A DNA stretch of 64,000 nucleotides from Nitrosococcus halophilus Nc 4 (GCF_000024725.1 NC_013960.1:4015428-4079427); one strand, 5' to 3'; shown: positions 10,310-18,999, counted from the first letter of the stretch. Notes: a model not told the origin generated them from the letters alone. Program-made: numbers and translations.

Positions 10310-11116
10310 CTAAGCTTTCTCCAGCCGATTGGCCCTCAGGTAGGCCCACCCTAGCAGGGTGACGCCGATTAAGATCATGGGCAGGCTTAAAATTTGCCCC
10401 ATGGTCAGCCAGTCAAAGGCAAGATAGCCCAAATGGGCATCAGGCACACGCACAAACTCCACGGTAAAGCGAAATAGCCCGTAGCAGAGCAGAAACAGGC
10501 CCGATACCGCCATGGTGGGCCGAGAACGGCTCGAGAACAGCCATAAAACAAGAAAAAGGGCAACGCCCTCCAAGGCCGCCTCGTAAAGCTGCGAGGGATG
10601 CCGAGGCAGGCCGCCGGCCCGGGGATCAGGAAACACCATCCCCCAAGGCACGTCCGTGACCTTTCCCCAGAGCTCACCATTGATGAAATTGCCAATCCGG
10701 CCTGCCCCCAACCCAATCGGCACCAGTGGGGCAACAAAATCCGTCACCTGGAAAAAGCGCTTGTCCACTTTGCGGGCATAGATGGCCAGGGCCACCAAAA
10801 CGCCTAATAGCCCCCCGTGGAAAGACATCCCCCCCTGCCAAATCTTAAAGATACGGAGGGGTTCAGCCAGGACATTGTCAAAATCGTAGAAAAGCGCATA
10901 GCCGAGCCGACCCCCGAGGATGACCCCGAGGGCCCCATAGAAAATCAGATCATCCACCTGTTCAGGGCGCCAACCTGAGGTAGGGCGCTTGGCGCGAAGG
11001 CGGCCCAACCCCCAGGCCCCCAAAAAGCCGATCAGGTACATGATGCCATACCAGTGAACCTTGAGGGGGCCCAAGGAAAAGGCAACTGGGTCAATATTAG
11101 GATAACTAATCATCAT
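10310..11116 (-). CDS. lgt: Prolipoprotein diacylglyceryl transferase
   Basis: First enzyme of lipoprotein maturation: transfers diacylglyceryl from phosphatidylglycerol to the lipobox cysteine in the inner membrane. 268 residues with seven hydrophobic segments. The essential HGG motif is at 100-102 and the Lgt signature [15 protein letters not shown] at 137-151 (with R140). ATG occurs twice in a row at 11114-11116 and 11111-11113; an AAGGA lies just upstream of both, so either may be used. Upstream neighbour of thyA. Confidence 0.96.
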   Translation of the reverse strand: MMISYPNIDPVAFSLGPLKVHWYGIMYLIGFLGAWGLGRLRAKRPTSGWRPEQVDDLIFYGALGVILGGRLGYALFYDFDNVLAEPLRIFKIWQGGMSFHGGLLGVLVALAIYARKVDKRFFQVTDFVAPLVPIGLGAGRIGNFINGELWGKVTDVPWGMVFPDPRAGGLPRHPSQLYEAALEGVALFLVLWLFSSRSRPTMAVSGLFLLCYGLFRFTVEFVRVPDAHLGYLAFDWLTMGQILSLPMILIGVTLLGWAYLRANRLEKA

Positions 11117-11300
11117 AATCCTTGCTCAAGGCTCAAGAAATTCAACCCCCAACCGCTACCTTGGCTTAGAAGTTTAACCCCCAGAGAGAGGATGGCCCCC
11201 ATTTATAAAGTCCAGCAACCCCTTCTGGAGGCAGGACAGGGCTGGCCGTACTACCACCGGGACTTAAATTGCATTGGGCTCAAGATAGTAGGGAGTAGTC

Positions 11301-12590
11301 ATGGTGAAAAATTTAGCCCGTCACTGTTTTTTTCTTTTGTGCTTGATTCTTGCTCCTAGCATCGGATCGGCCGGTTTAAACGCCTTTCCCGATTCGGATT
11401 CAAATAATAACAGCAATAATACCAACCAAGGAAATACTCAGAATTTTAGCAACGACTCGGATGCTAATATCGATTCCAGCGGGGCAACCCCGAAAAGCAC
11501 CGATGAAATCGTTGCTGCAACCAAAGCTGAGTGTGCCGCCGATCCTGCAAGCTGCGGGGTTACTTTATCCAGTTTTCTAGACAGCACCGGGTTTGGCGAG
11601 ACCGAACCCAACAACCATGTCATGGGTGCCGACCCCATGGAATTTGGCGCTGAATATGTGGGTCAACTCTATAGCCCAGAGGACCAGGATTGGTTCTACA
11701 TCACCACCACGGAACCCAATCAAATACTCACCGTTAATTTTAACGTCCCTGGATTAGAAGACATCACGGGGTGGAATATCTCCGTACGGGATAGCGGCGG
11801 TAACATTTTCTCGGAGGTCTATACCGGGTTTGACTTCGCGCCAGAAAGCCTATTACAGACAATCCTATCCCGTGCGGGCACCTATTATGTGGTGGTAAAA
11901 TCCTTGAAGCAAGCCCAGGAGGAGACAAGATCTTCGGACCAAAACGGCGAAGCCGATTTGATCTATGAGCACCTGCCCCATGATTACCGCCTAGCCGCTT
12001 TTATAGGAAATTCTCAAGTCACCACAGAACCCATCGATGTCAACTTTTTTGATGCGGAAGTGGAGCCCAATGATTTCCGTATTGAGGCCAACCCATTATC
12101 TTTCTCTAGTCCACTAGCTTCCAATGTCACTATGGTAGGGCTACTTTCAGGTACCCCAATACCGGGAGTTCCAGCATTTGAATTCGAGAAGGATTGGTTT
12201 GTCTATGAAACAGAGGGCAATGAAATTCTGAGTGTAGAATTCTGTGTCCGCAAGGACTGCCAGGGCAGCGCTTGGCAAGTGACTGTGCTCGATGAAAATG
12301 AACTAACCTTGGTTGATATGCGGACTGATATGGAAAAAAGGTTTGATCTCGGCATCCGCAACCCAGGCAGGTACTTTATACGAATTGGTGTTGCCCCAAG
12401 ATTGGATGAAGAAGGTGGTAAAGGCAGCGGAATAACTTATGTCTGTGCCATTGATCCTGCCATGCCCCTAAAAGATTGTCCTAACCCTGATGAGAGAATA
12501 TTGATTGTTGAGCCTCCATGGCACCAATACAACTTCACGGTCACCAGCACCCAGCTCCCGCCCTTGATGAACGAGGTAAGCAGCCCCTAG
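11301..12590 (+). CDS. Unrecognised secreted protein with two PPC-like repeats
   Basis: I do not recognise this gene as a named protein. 429 residues. An N-terminal signal peptide is clear (basic MVKNLARH, hydrophobic core, cleavage near GSAG at 21-25), followed by an Asn/Ser/Asp-rich linker (about 30-62). Two related modules follow, at about 98-230 and 250-425. Each begins with an E-PN-(D/N) motif (TEPNN, VEPND), continues with a short beta strand ending in G-L and then D-W-F, as in bacterial pre-peptidase C-terminal (PPC) domains. Cysteines are paired (C-AADPAS-C; C-VRKD-C; C and C near 385-395), fitting an exported protein. No catalytic motif is visible; a binding or stability role in the envelope or outside the cell is plausible. 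Confidence 0.7.
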   Translation: MVKNLARHCFFLLCLILAPSIGSAGLNAFPDSDSNNNSNNTNQGNTQNFSNDSDANIDSSGATPKSTDEIVAATKAECAADPASCGVTLSSFLDSTGFGETEPNNHVMGADPMEFGAEYVGQLYSPEDQDWFYITTTEPNQILTVNFNVPGLEDITGWNISVRDSGGNIFSEVYTGFDFAPESLLQTILSRAGTYYVVVKSLKQAQEETRSSDQNGEADLIYEHLPHDYRLAAFIGNSQVTTEPIDVNFFDAEVEPNDFRIEANPLSFSSPLASNVTMVGLLSGTPIPGVPAFEFEKDWFVYETEGNEILSVEFCVRKDCQGSAWQVTVLDENELTLVDMRTDMEKRFDLGIRNPGRYFIRIGVAPRLDEEGGKGSGITYVCAIDPAMPLKDCPNPDERILIVEPPWHQYNFTVTSTQLPPLMNEVSSP

Positions 12591-12631
12591 GTATTCGCTT
12601 CACCAAATACCTTAGAGAAGAGTCTAAAATT

Positions 12632-12669
12632 AGGCTGGTAGGATATGCTAAAGCCCATTCTACCAGCCT
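12632..12669 (+). terminator. Stem-loop after the secreted-protein gene
   Basis: A 10-base perfect inverted repeat (AGGCTGGTAG / CTACCAGCCT, 12632-12641 and 12660-12669) with an 18-base loop lies 42 bases after the stop of the PPC-like gene. There is no T run behind it, so it may be an mRNA-end stabiliser rather than a classical rho-independent terminator. Confidence 0.45.
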
Positions 12670-12757
12670 CCTTACCATATCCCATTCGGGAACTTTTAGA
12701 TTACAATGGGGTAAAAATACTAAAAGAAAGCATGAATGAGTTAAGCGCGATAAAACA

Positions 12758-13021
12758 ATGGAACCACTAGCCAAATTATTAGCGGTCATCGGCGCCATTA
12801 CGGCGATGATTACCGGCCTATTCCTTATCTTCTCCAGGCTAAAAGCAAAAGGTCAAAGCTTTGGGCCAAGCTCTTTGCGCGCCATAGGCATCGTTTTATT
12901 TGTCCCAACGCTATTAATCCTGGCGATTGTGACAGAATTCAATACCGAGGCATTGGCGGCATTGTTTGGAACCTTGGTGGGATATTTCTTAGCCCACTCG
13001 GGATCAAGCACCAACCAATAA
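12758..13021 (+). CDS. Small hypothetical membrane protein (87 aa)
   Basis: Not recognised. 87 residues with two or three hydrophobic segments: about 5-25 (LLAVIGAITAMITGLFLIF), 42-60 (AIGIVLFVPTLLILAIV) and 66-80 (ALAALFGTLVGYFLA), separated by a basic loop (SRLKAKGQS). The composition is that of a genuine membrane protein rather than a random ORF. The upstream region has no strong ribosome binding site. It lies between two other unrecognised genes on the same strand, but the gaps of 167 and 286 bases speak against one operon. Confidence 0.5.
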   Translation: MEPLAKLLAVIGAITAMITGLFLIFSRLKAKGQSFGPSSLRAIGIVLFVPTLLILAIVTEFNTEALAALFGTLVGYFLAHSGSSTNQ

Positions 13022-13307
13022 CACTACGCCCCAGCAACAGTTCCCAGACAAAGGCCATCTGGCCTGGGCTCTCCATAATTTTGTGCTCATAGCCCTCCAG
13101 CTACAATCCAAACCACTGTCCCCCTCACCCTTCTTTGAAATAATCTCCATAGGCACCTTGCCCGTCCAGTGTTTCCAATGCCCCCATTAGGGAAAAATCG
13201 TACTATCCCACGCCCCATGGAAAACTTTCCCCTCATGGGGGAAAATGCCCGAGCATAATAACCAGGCAATCGTTGATTAATCGCAAACTCCCCAAGGGGA
13301 TGACTCA

Positions 13308-14078
13308 ATGGTCACCAAAGCAGAACTCCTTAAACAAGCCACTCACCAAGCGTTAATAGAGGCCAATAAGCGCCATTTGGGCAATTCCGCGAAGGAACAA
13401 CTTCAAACCGAAGCCCAAGCAATTATCGCGGACATCTTTCGCTCCATCCATTGGAGAAACACCGAGAATGACCCAGAGGTCCCCCAAAAACCCCTCACGG
13501 CCTGGCACCATCGGACCATGAGCGACCGGGAAACTGATTGGCGCTACTTGAACTTCGACAAAGAAGAGCTGCAACAGGCTGCTGAACGTTATTTGCAAGC
13601 TCCGTGGCTCCATTTTCCAGAGCTGGATTGGCTGTTGCTCAACACTTTAGTCTACGGGGATTATCTAACGACGCTGGATACAGTTCGCGCTCGCACCATG
13701 CCTTTCAGTCGTTATGAATCCAAAAAATCAGGCAAAACCAGCTTCAGAATGTTAGCTGAAGTCTGGAGAGGGGCTTTATTGATACTGAAAATTACTGCCT
13801 GGTTCATCATATTTGCTGCCGTCTCCCCCGCTTCACCCATAGGACCGCTCATTTGGATAGGGATCACCGGCTGGTGGCTATGGCGGAAGTGGGCTATTCG
13901 AAGGAAAAACAACACCCTTTTAAACTCAATGTTCAGTGCCTATGGGATGCTCAATATAACGGAGAAAAACTGGCCTAAAATTCATGAGAATCTCGAAAGA
14001 AGCCAGGAATTAGGGGCGATCTGGAATCCTACCATTTACCCTCTGGTTGAAGAGAGACGACGCGCTTACCCTCTTTAG
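13308..14078 (+). CDS. Hypothetical membrane-anchored protein (256 aa)
   Basis: Not recognised. 256 residues. The first 150 are hydrophilic and rich in Glu, Gln and Trp, with helical stretches (about 5-45 and 88-100). Two hydrophobic helices follow at about 155-175 and 177-195, then a basic patch (RKWAIRRKN) and a polar C-terminal tail. AAGGGG 9 bases before the ATG is a good ribosome binding site. It begins after a 286-base gap containing a hairpin (TTTCCCC/GGGGGAAA near 13217-13238). It looks like a real gene of narrow distribution; no function can be assigned. Confidence 0.6.
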   Translation: MVTKAELLKQATHQALIEANKRHLGNSAKEQLQTEAQAIIADIFRSIHWRNTENDPEVPQKPLTAWHHRTMSDRETDWRYLNFDKEELQQAAERYLQAPWLHFPELDWLLLNTLVYGDYLTTLDTVRARTMPFSRYESKKSGKTSFRMLAEVWRGALLILKITAWFIIFAAVSPASPIGPLIWIGITGWWLWRKWAIRRKNNTLLNSMFSAYGMLNITEKNWPKIHENLERSQELGAIWNPTIYPLVEERRRAYPL

Positions 14079-14173
14079 AGGGTTTTTAGTCGGGGCACGG
14101 CGGTACGTGCCTTAATGTCCTATGAGGATCGCGGGACAGGAGGCGGTGAGATGACCAACCCAAACTAAGACCA

Positions 14174-14254
14174 TTACGCATGGACACAAGAAACTATCTC
14201 CAGATGTTTGAGCAACTTTTTCAGATCATCGAGAAGGCGTTTCGGGTCAATCAT
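14174..14254 (-). pseudogene. N-terminal scrap of a larger protein, possibly a DNA methylase
   Basis: From an ATG at 14254 the minus strand reads MIDPKRLLDDLKKLLKHLE and then runs off into a stop. This charged helical start resembles the N-termini of large restriction-modification type N6-adenine methylases that I know of, but the match is short and the assignment is weak. It lies 29 bases downstream of a HicB-like ORF on the same strand. I read it as a deletion scar rather than a working gene. Confidence 0.25.
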
Positions 14255-14283
14255 CTTCGTCCTGTGGGGGGTGTGCTCAAGTG

Positions 14284-14523
14284 CTAAGCCACCTTGCGCT
14301 CGTTCTGGATAGTGATCTTGGGATCGGGATTTCGCGGCGGTATCGGTAATCCCTGCTCCTTTAGCAATTCCACATGCTCTTTCATCCCCCACTTCGCTTT
14401 ATAAAGACAATCCTCCACGGAGTGGCCCACACCCGTGAAACCCTCGAGATCCGGTGAATAGAAACCAAAGTAATCCGGTTCCTCGGTCGCTTCAATGAGG
14501 AGTGAATAAGGTAGATCAATCAG
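14284..14523 (-). pseudogene. HicB-like antitoxin fold ORF without a normal start codon
   Basis: The minus strand encodes about 79 residues with the HicB/UPF0150 pattern: a first strand (LLIEA), YFGFYSPDLEGF, a G-G-S-EDC turn and the helix MKEHVELLKEQG followed by PIPPR. The body is intact, but the reading frame offers no ATG, GTG or TTG upstream of the conserved strand. The frame begins after a TAG, and the only near-start codon is a CTG at 14521-14523, in the position where a start is expected. Either a rare CTG start or a lost ATG. Its 5' end overlaps the opposite-strand MNT gene region. No HicA toxin gene lies beside it. Confidence 0.6.
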
Positions 14524-14531
14524 GGACTGCC

Positions 14532-14822
14532 ATGTTACTGGATGAGCTGCGTGCTAAAAAAGAGGTCATCGCCACGTTGGGGGATCAGTATGGGGCCTGC
14601 CACATCCGGGTTTTTGGCTCCGTCGCCAGGGGCGAGGAACGGCCCGATAGCGATGTGGATTTTCTGGTGGAGTTTCCCCGGGGCTATGATCTATTCGCGC
14701 AACGCTTGCCCTTGACGGAGCGATTAGAGGCGTTGCTCCAGCGGCGGGTGGAGGTGATCACGGAGCATGAACTCAATCGCCATCTTCGTGACCAGATATT
14801 GAAGGAGGCCGTGGAGCTATGA
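14532..14822 (+). CDS. MNT-type nucleotidyltransferase (antitoxin-like)
   Basis: Minimal nucleotidyltransferase, 96 residues, of the kind paired with HEPN toxins in type VII-like toxin-antitoxin modules, where it neutralises the HEPN RNase by adding nucleotides. The Pol-beta fold motif is intact: GSVARGEERPDSDVDFLVEF, with G-S and the D-x-D pair. I chose the ATG at 14532, which has AGGGA six bases upstream, over a GTG at 14502. The stop overlaps the next ATG (ATGA, 14819-14822) as is usual before a HEPN gene, but that partner is truncated, leaving the MNT alone. Confidence 0.85.
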   Translation: MLLDELRAKKEVIATLGDQYGACHIRVFGSVARGEERPDSDVDFLVEFPRGYDLFAQRLPLTERLEALLQRRVEVITEHELNRHLRDQILKEAVEL

Positions 14823-14890
14823 CCAAGCCCTGGCAACCTTATGCCAAGCATGGTTCATCCCCGCGCCTGAGGGGAACACACTTCCTGTAA
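14819..14890 (+). pseudogene. Truncated HEPN-type (DUF86-like) partner of MNT
   Basis: Begins in the classical ATGA overlap with the MNT gene and reads MTKPWQPYAKH, a plausible start for a DUF86-like HEPN protein (W--Y--H). After 11 residues the frame enters a CRISPR repeat at 14852 and stops at 14888-14890. The expected length would be about 110-140 residues, so at least nine tenths is missing. The HEPN identity is inferred mainly from its position behind MNT. Confidence 0.5.
14852..14879 (-). CRISPR. Single remaining type I-E CRISPR repeat
   Basis: A 28-base unit reading GGTTCATCCCCGCGCCTGAG then GGGAACAC on the plus strand has the form of type I-E repeats: GGTT, a CCCC/GGGG stem, and GAACAC. 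One arm of the stem has an A (14870) where a C would complete the palindrome, so the hairpin is weakened. No second copy and no spacer are seen within the window. On the minus strand the order is cas2, then 115 AT-rich bases like a leader, then this repeat: the normal position of the leader-proximal repeat. Confidence 0.75.
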
Positions 14891-14994
14891 CTATCTATTA
14901 AAATAAGAAAAAAATAGTAGTCTTATTTCTACCAACGAATCTCCAGTGCTTTAGTCATCAATTAAAAATCGAACTACCATAATATCCCCTATTG

Positions 14995-16019
<1,025 letters not shown>

Positions 16020-16048
16020 ATTGGATCCATCCACTAATAGTTAAATAA

Positions 16049-16297
16049 TTAGCCAAATAGATACTTTATCGCCTCATCCTTGGAAATCCTTAAATGCGTG
16101 GCAACATCAGTAATAATGGCGGATAGCGTTCCCACCCTCAATGGACTATGGTTGGGGATAGTAATATGATGTTGTCGAGCACCTTCTCCTTCTCTGGTCA
16201 GTCGAATATGGCTACCTGTCTGCCGAGTCACTCGATAGCCAACTCGATGGAGGGCTTTTACTAAGTCAGTCCCGCTAACGTCACGAGGAAGCTTCAC
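16049..16297 (-). CDS. hicA: HicA-family mRNA interferase toxin
   Basis: Small double-stranded-RNA-binding-fold RNase that cleaves mRNA when free of its antitoxin. 82 residues. It has the HicA order: an initial basic helix (DLVKALHRVGY), the strand VTRQTGSHIRL with catalytic H30, a second strand HHITIPNHSPLRVGTL, and a C-terminal helix. It overlaps the upstream antitoxin gene by four bases (16294-16297), as in known pairs. It sits exactly where the genes for the CRISPR interference complex would precede cas1. Confidence 0.85.
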   Translation of the reverse strand: MKLPRDVSGTDLVKALHRVGYRVTRQTGSHIRLTREGEGARQHHITIPNHSPLRVGTLSAIITDVATHLRISKDEAIKYLFG

Positions 16298-16503
16298 AGC
16301 GCAATGACTTCTTCTTTGACAAAATGGAGACGAATTATTTTTGGGGCTTCGCCTTCCTCAAAATGGCAAGATACAGCCTCCCGTACTTGAGCATGCAGGC
16401 TTTCCAAATCATCGGCTTCGGTAAAAATCGATTCCCCAAGCGCCCGCAATTGGTATCCACCCTCAGGGGCTTCTTCCACAATAAAAATAATTTCGTTCAT
16501 CAA
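16294..16503 (-). CDS. hicB: HicB-like antitoxin (short form)
   Basis: 69 residues. A short partial RNase-H-like fold of the HicB type: strand IIFIVEEAPEGGYQLRALG, a loop IFTEADDLESL, a helix HAQVREAVSCHFEEG and a last strand KIIRLHFVKEEV. It has no DNA-binding domain, as in the short HicB forms often named 2-oxoisovalerate dehydrogenase-like in annotations. It overlaps hicA by four bases and is transcribed first, so the two should be coexpressed as a toxin-antitoxin pair. Confidence 0.8.
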   Translation of the reverse strand: MMNEIIFIVEEAPEGGYQLRALGESIFTEADDLESLHAQVREAVSCHFEEGEAPKIIRLHFVKEEVIAL

Positions 16504-16703
16504 TTTTCCACCTGGTCACTTCAATGGAATGGGAATTGATAAGCATGATTAAATCCGTCTTACCATTAATAGCCCACACCCGAACCCTTTGGCTGGACCT
16601 ATACCTTCATATTTGGAGTTTCGCCATGACTGACTGCGGTTCGGTCCCTCCTCACCTTGTCAGTCTGGAGAATTCGCGTTTCCTCGCGGTCCTTGGGCGG
16701 TGG

Positions 16704-16996
16704 CTAGGCCACGGCCCTTGGGGTCTTTACCGCTCCACGCGCTTTATCGGTTCCGGCGCTCCCCGCCGTACCCAACCTCAACACATTTTTGGCCGCGTTA
16801 ATGTCCCGGTCGTGGGTAGCGCCACAGCTACAGGTCCACTCACGAATATTGAGCGGCAGAATCTCTTGCGCCGCGCCACACTCAGAGCACGTCTTACTGG
16901 TGGGCGCCCAACGGTCCACGATAAATACTTCTCGGCCATACCATTCTGCTGGGGCGTTGGGTAAAACCTGAATTTGTAGGCCCGTTGCGTTACCAT
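16704..16996 (-). pseudogene. Internally deleted TnpB (IS200/IS605-type) remnant
   Basis: TnpB is the RNA-guided nuclease carried by IS200/IS605-type elements. Here the ATG at 16996 starts a normal TnpB N-terminus (MVTQRAYKFRFYPTPQQ), which after 17 residues is joined out of frame to a normal C-terminus: AEWYGREVFIVDRWAP, the zinc finger CSECG...CSCG and the last RuvC segment THDRDINAAKNVL. The junction lies in a CAGCAG repeat near 16945. Roughly 250-300 codons are missing, with the first two RuvC acidic residues. It cannot encode a nuclease. Confidence 0.85.
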
Positions 16997-17030
16997 ATCC
17001 CAATCGTAATACAACAGGGCTTTAATAACA

Positions 17031-17183
17031 ATGGCAAGGGAATATTTAAATGTACGGGTTGATTCCGATCTCAAAAAGCAACTTCAAGAGTTGGCTAAGA
17101 GGGAAAACCGAACGCTGTCGAACTTCGTCGAAACGGTGCTGGGCAACTACGCGAAACGCGAATTCATGGCGAAGCGCAAGTAA
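17031..17183 (+). CDS. Small ribbon-helix-helix (Arc/CopG-like) protein
   Basis: 50 residues, from the ATG at 17031: a strand EYLNVRVDSD followed by two helices (LKKQLQELAKRENRTLSNFVETVLGNY), the RHH fold of small repressors and antitoxins. It is divergent from the TnpB remnant with 34 bases between the start codons. Small RHH genes in this position are familiar beside TnpB elements and may control them. Its stop codon touches the left end of the IS630-family element, so the insertion spared the gene. Confidence 0.65.
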   Translation: MAREYLNVRVDSDLKKQLQELAKRENRTLSNFVETVLGNYAKREFMAKRK

Positions 17184-18336
17184 TACCAATTCGTACTGAC
17201 CCCGCATGTTATAATGAGGAGGTTTGAAAGCGAGTTTATGGGGAGGAGCGAGGTTGATGAGTCGCCGCCTAGAGCTAGAAATCACGGAGAGTGCCGAGGA
17301 ATTAAAAGCGCTGCTTCACCAGCAGAGCGAGGTGAAACTCAAAGAACGAGTTCAGGCGTTATATTTGCTCAAGAGCGAGCAGGTCACCGAACTCAAAGCT
17401 TTGGGGAAAGTGCTAGGGCGCAATCCCTCCACCCTTTATCGCTGGTTTGAGGGGTATCGGGCCCGAGGGTTAGCAGGCTTGCTTGAGCTTGGGACGGCGC
17501 ATAATGGGTGTGCCCGAGCTATACCGCCGGCGGTGGAGCAGGCCTTAAAGCAGCGTTTGAAAGAACCGCCGGGTTTTAAGAGCTATGGGGCGATTCAACA
17601 GTGGCTGAGGGAAGAATACGGGTTGCAGATTAAGTATAAAACGGTACATCAGACAGTACGTTACCGGCTCAAAGCCAAGCTCAAAGTGGCGCGCCCGAGC
17701 CACCTTCATCGAGAGGAAGCGGCGGGGGTGGACTTTAAAAAAAACTCCCGCGGCGCCTAGAAGTTTTGCCGGTCCTCTACGGGGCGGAAGACCCCGCTTT
17801 AGCGGTGCGGTATTGGTGTTACGATGAGACGCGCTTTGGGCTTAAAACCATCCCTCGGCGACTGATTACGTTGACCGGCACCAAGCCCCTAGCGCCGGTG
17901 CAATGGCAATTTAAAGCCTTCTATCTCTATGGGGCAGTGGAGCCGCTGAGCGGGGAAAGCTTCTTTTTGGAGTTCTCTCATCACGATAGCGACTGTTTTC
18001 AGATTTATTTGGATCACCTCGCTCAACGCTATCCCCACGCTCTCCATATCGTTCAACTTGATAATGCCAGCTCTCATTGGGCCAAGAAGCTGGAGTTGCC
18101 TGAGAATATCGTGTTGATGTTCCAGCCTCCCTATAGCCCCGAGCTCAACCCTATCGAGCGACTTTGGCAACACATGAAAGATCAGCTCAGTTGGGTTCTC
18201 TTTAGCACACTGGACTCCCTTCGACAGACTGTCGGGGAAATCCTCCAGGACCTCACTCCACAAACGATTCGTTCTTTAACCGGTTACCCCTTTATCCTCT
18301 CCGCTTTAAAGCATGCAAATATTTAAAGAAATGGTA
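17184..18336 (+). mobile_element. IS630-family insertion sequence
   Basis: About 1.15 kb bounded by imperfect 25-base inverted repeats: 17184-17208 (TACCAATTCG...GCATG) and 18312-18336 (reverse complement TACCATTTCT...GCATG). TACCA, TTC and the closing GCATG agree. The ends begin with TA, the dinucleotide target that IS630/mariner elements duplicate. It carries a transposase in two frames. Both ends and both ORFs are present, so it may still be able to move. It sits directly behind the RHH gene. Confidence 0.85.
17257..18326 (+). CDS. IS630-family transposase made by -1 frameshifting
   Basis: ORF A, from the ATG at 17257 (GGAGGAGCGAGGTTG upstream), carries a helix-turn-helix (ALGKVLGRNPSTLYRWFEGY) and an HTH-like second region, and stops at 17758-17760. 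ORF B lies in the -1 frame and carries the DDE catalytic core: D in YDETRFGL, D in QLDNASSHW and E in NPIERLW. A run of eight A at 17737-17744 (after GACTTT) allows a -1 slip that reads KKKLPRRLEVLPVLYG into ORF B without a stop. The fused product has about 355 residues, normal for IS630. The alternative, an accidental frameshift, is less likely because of the A run. Confidence 0.85.
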
Positions 18337-18612
18337 TAATGCGGCCCTCGCGCTCGCGGCTCCGCTACGCTGCGCACTCTCGCTGGGGGGTTGTCATACG
18401 TCCCTGTATTCCTTCAAGGTCTGTTGGAAAGGATCGCCGGCGTTGATCGCGGCAACCCACCGCCTTAAACTGAAAGTGTCAGCGGAAACGGGCGCCACTC
18501 CGGTTTGGCTGGAGCAGTGTCACCGCCACGCCCGCTGATTTGTCCTATTACTCGAAAGGAATTCCAGGCCCGAAGTGCTTGGCTTTCGTTTTCACCCCGA
18601 CCTATACTGTCT

Positions 18613-18792
18613 TTAGAAACCTTGCGAGTGCCCCCGGAGGGGGTATAGGAAGCGAGGACCCATCACCCTTTGCTTGAGGTAATCGGCGATGGAGAGCTGT
18701 CCGGGTTTCTTGCTGCCCGCATTTTCTGGCGGGATGTGTCCGTCCCGGCGCAGGGCTTCAACCGCTTTTTTCTTCTCCCGCATCTTTCCCAC
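18613..18792 (-). CDS. Short unrecognised ORF, probably a gene remnant
   Basis: 59 residues from a GTG at 18792 (or 56 from an ATG at 18783). The frame is open further upstream to a TAA near 18848, with protein-like sequence (DDLNRKLQRCSA) lacking a start, which suggests a truncated gene. The visible part is charged and helical (KMREKKKAVEALRRDGHIP), then KKPGQLSIADYLKQRVMG. I do not recognise it. Confidence 0.25.
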   Translation of the reverse strand: MGKMREKKKAVEALRRDGHIPPENAGSKKPGQLSIADYLKQRVMGPRFLYPLRGHSQGF

Positions 18793-18833
18793 TACGGCGC
18801 TGCATCGTTGGAGCTTGCGGTTAAGATCATCAC

Positions 18834-18869
18834 ACCCCGCTATGGCTTACCCTGGCGGGGTTTTCTTTT
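18834..18869 (+). terminator. Rho-independent terminator-like hairpin
   Basis: ACCCCGC (18834-18840) pairs with GCGGGGT (18855-18861) across a 14-base loop and is followed by TTTCTTTT. Plus orientation. No intact gene now ends here, so it probably belonged to something lost from the decayed stretch. Confidence 0.6.
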
Positions 18870-18999
18870 GGGCAGGAAAATAACTCTTGCGGGACTTGTT
18901 GTGGACTTGTGGACTTGTAGCTATCTTAAGGCGAATACAGGCAGATTTATTTTGGCATGGGATTCCACCATAACTACCCGTTTTTAAATGGAAATCGTA

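Larger units (their letters stand above)
18337..18999. other. Gene-poor decayed stretch between IS630 and tRNA-Met
   Basis: About 660 bases without a gene I can defend. It starts with a CG-rich repetitive run (18346-18385) typical of element flanks. On the plus strand 18454-18539 reads a short peptide (RLKLKVSAETGATPVWLEQCHRHA) that looks protein-like and is cut by a TGA; I cannot name its family. On the minus strand 18613-18792 is a short charged ORF listed separately. A terminator-like hairpin is at 18834-18869. The stretch looks like the remains of one or more inserted elements next to the tRNA. Confidence 0.5.

Noticed and set aside
12518..12739. 73-residue plus-strand ORF across the end of the secreted-protein gene
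   Set aside because: It overlaps the 3' end of a clear gene in another frame and runs through the hairpin at 12632-12669. Treated as a shadow.
13872..13883. 12-base match to the 3' end of the tRNA-Met gene (TGGTGGCTATGG), a possible att site for the accessory region
   Set aside because: The match stops after 12 bases and codes for WWLWR in a gene that looks intact. Probably chance.
18670..18987. 105-residue plus-strand ORF in the gap before tRNA-Met
   Set aside because: Low protein character, crosses the terminator hairpin, and the minus strand gives the better frame. Treated as a shadow.
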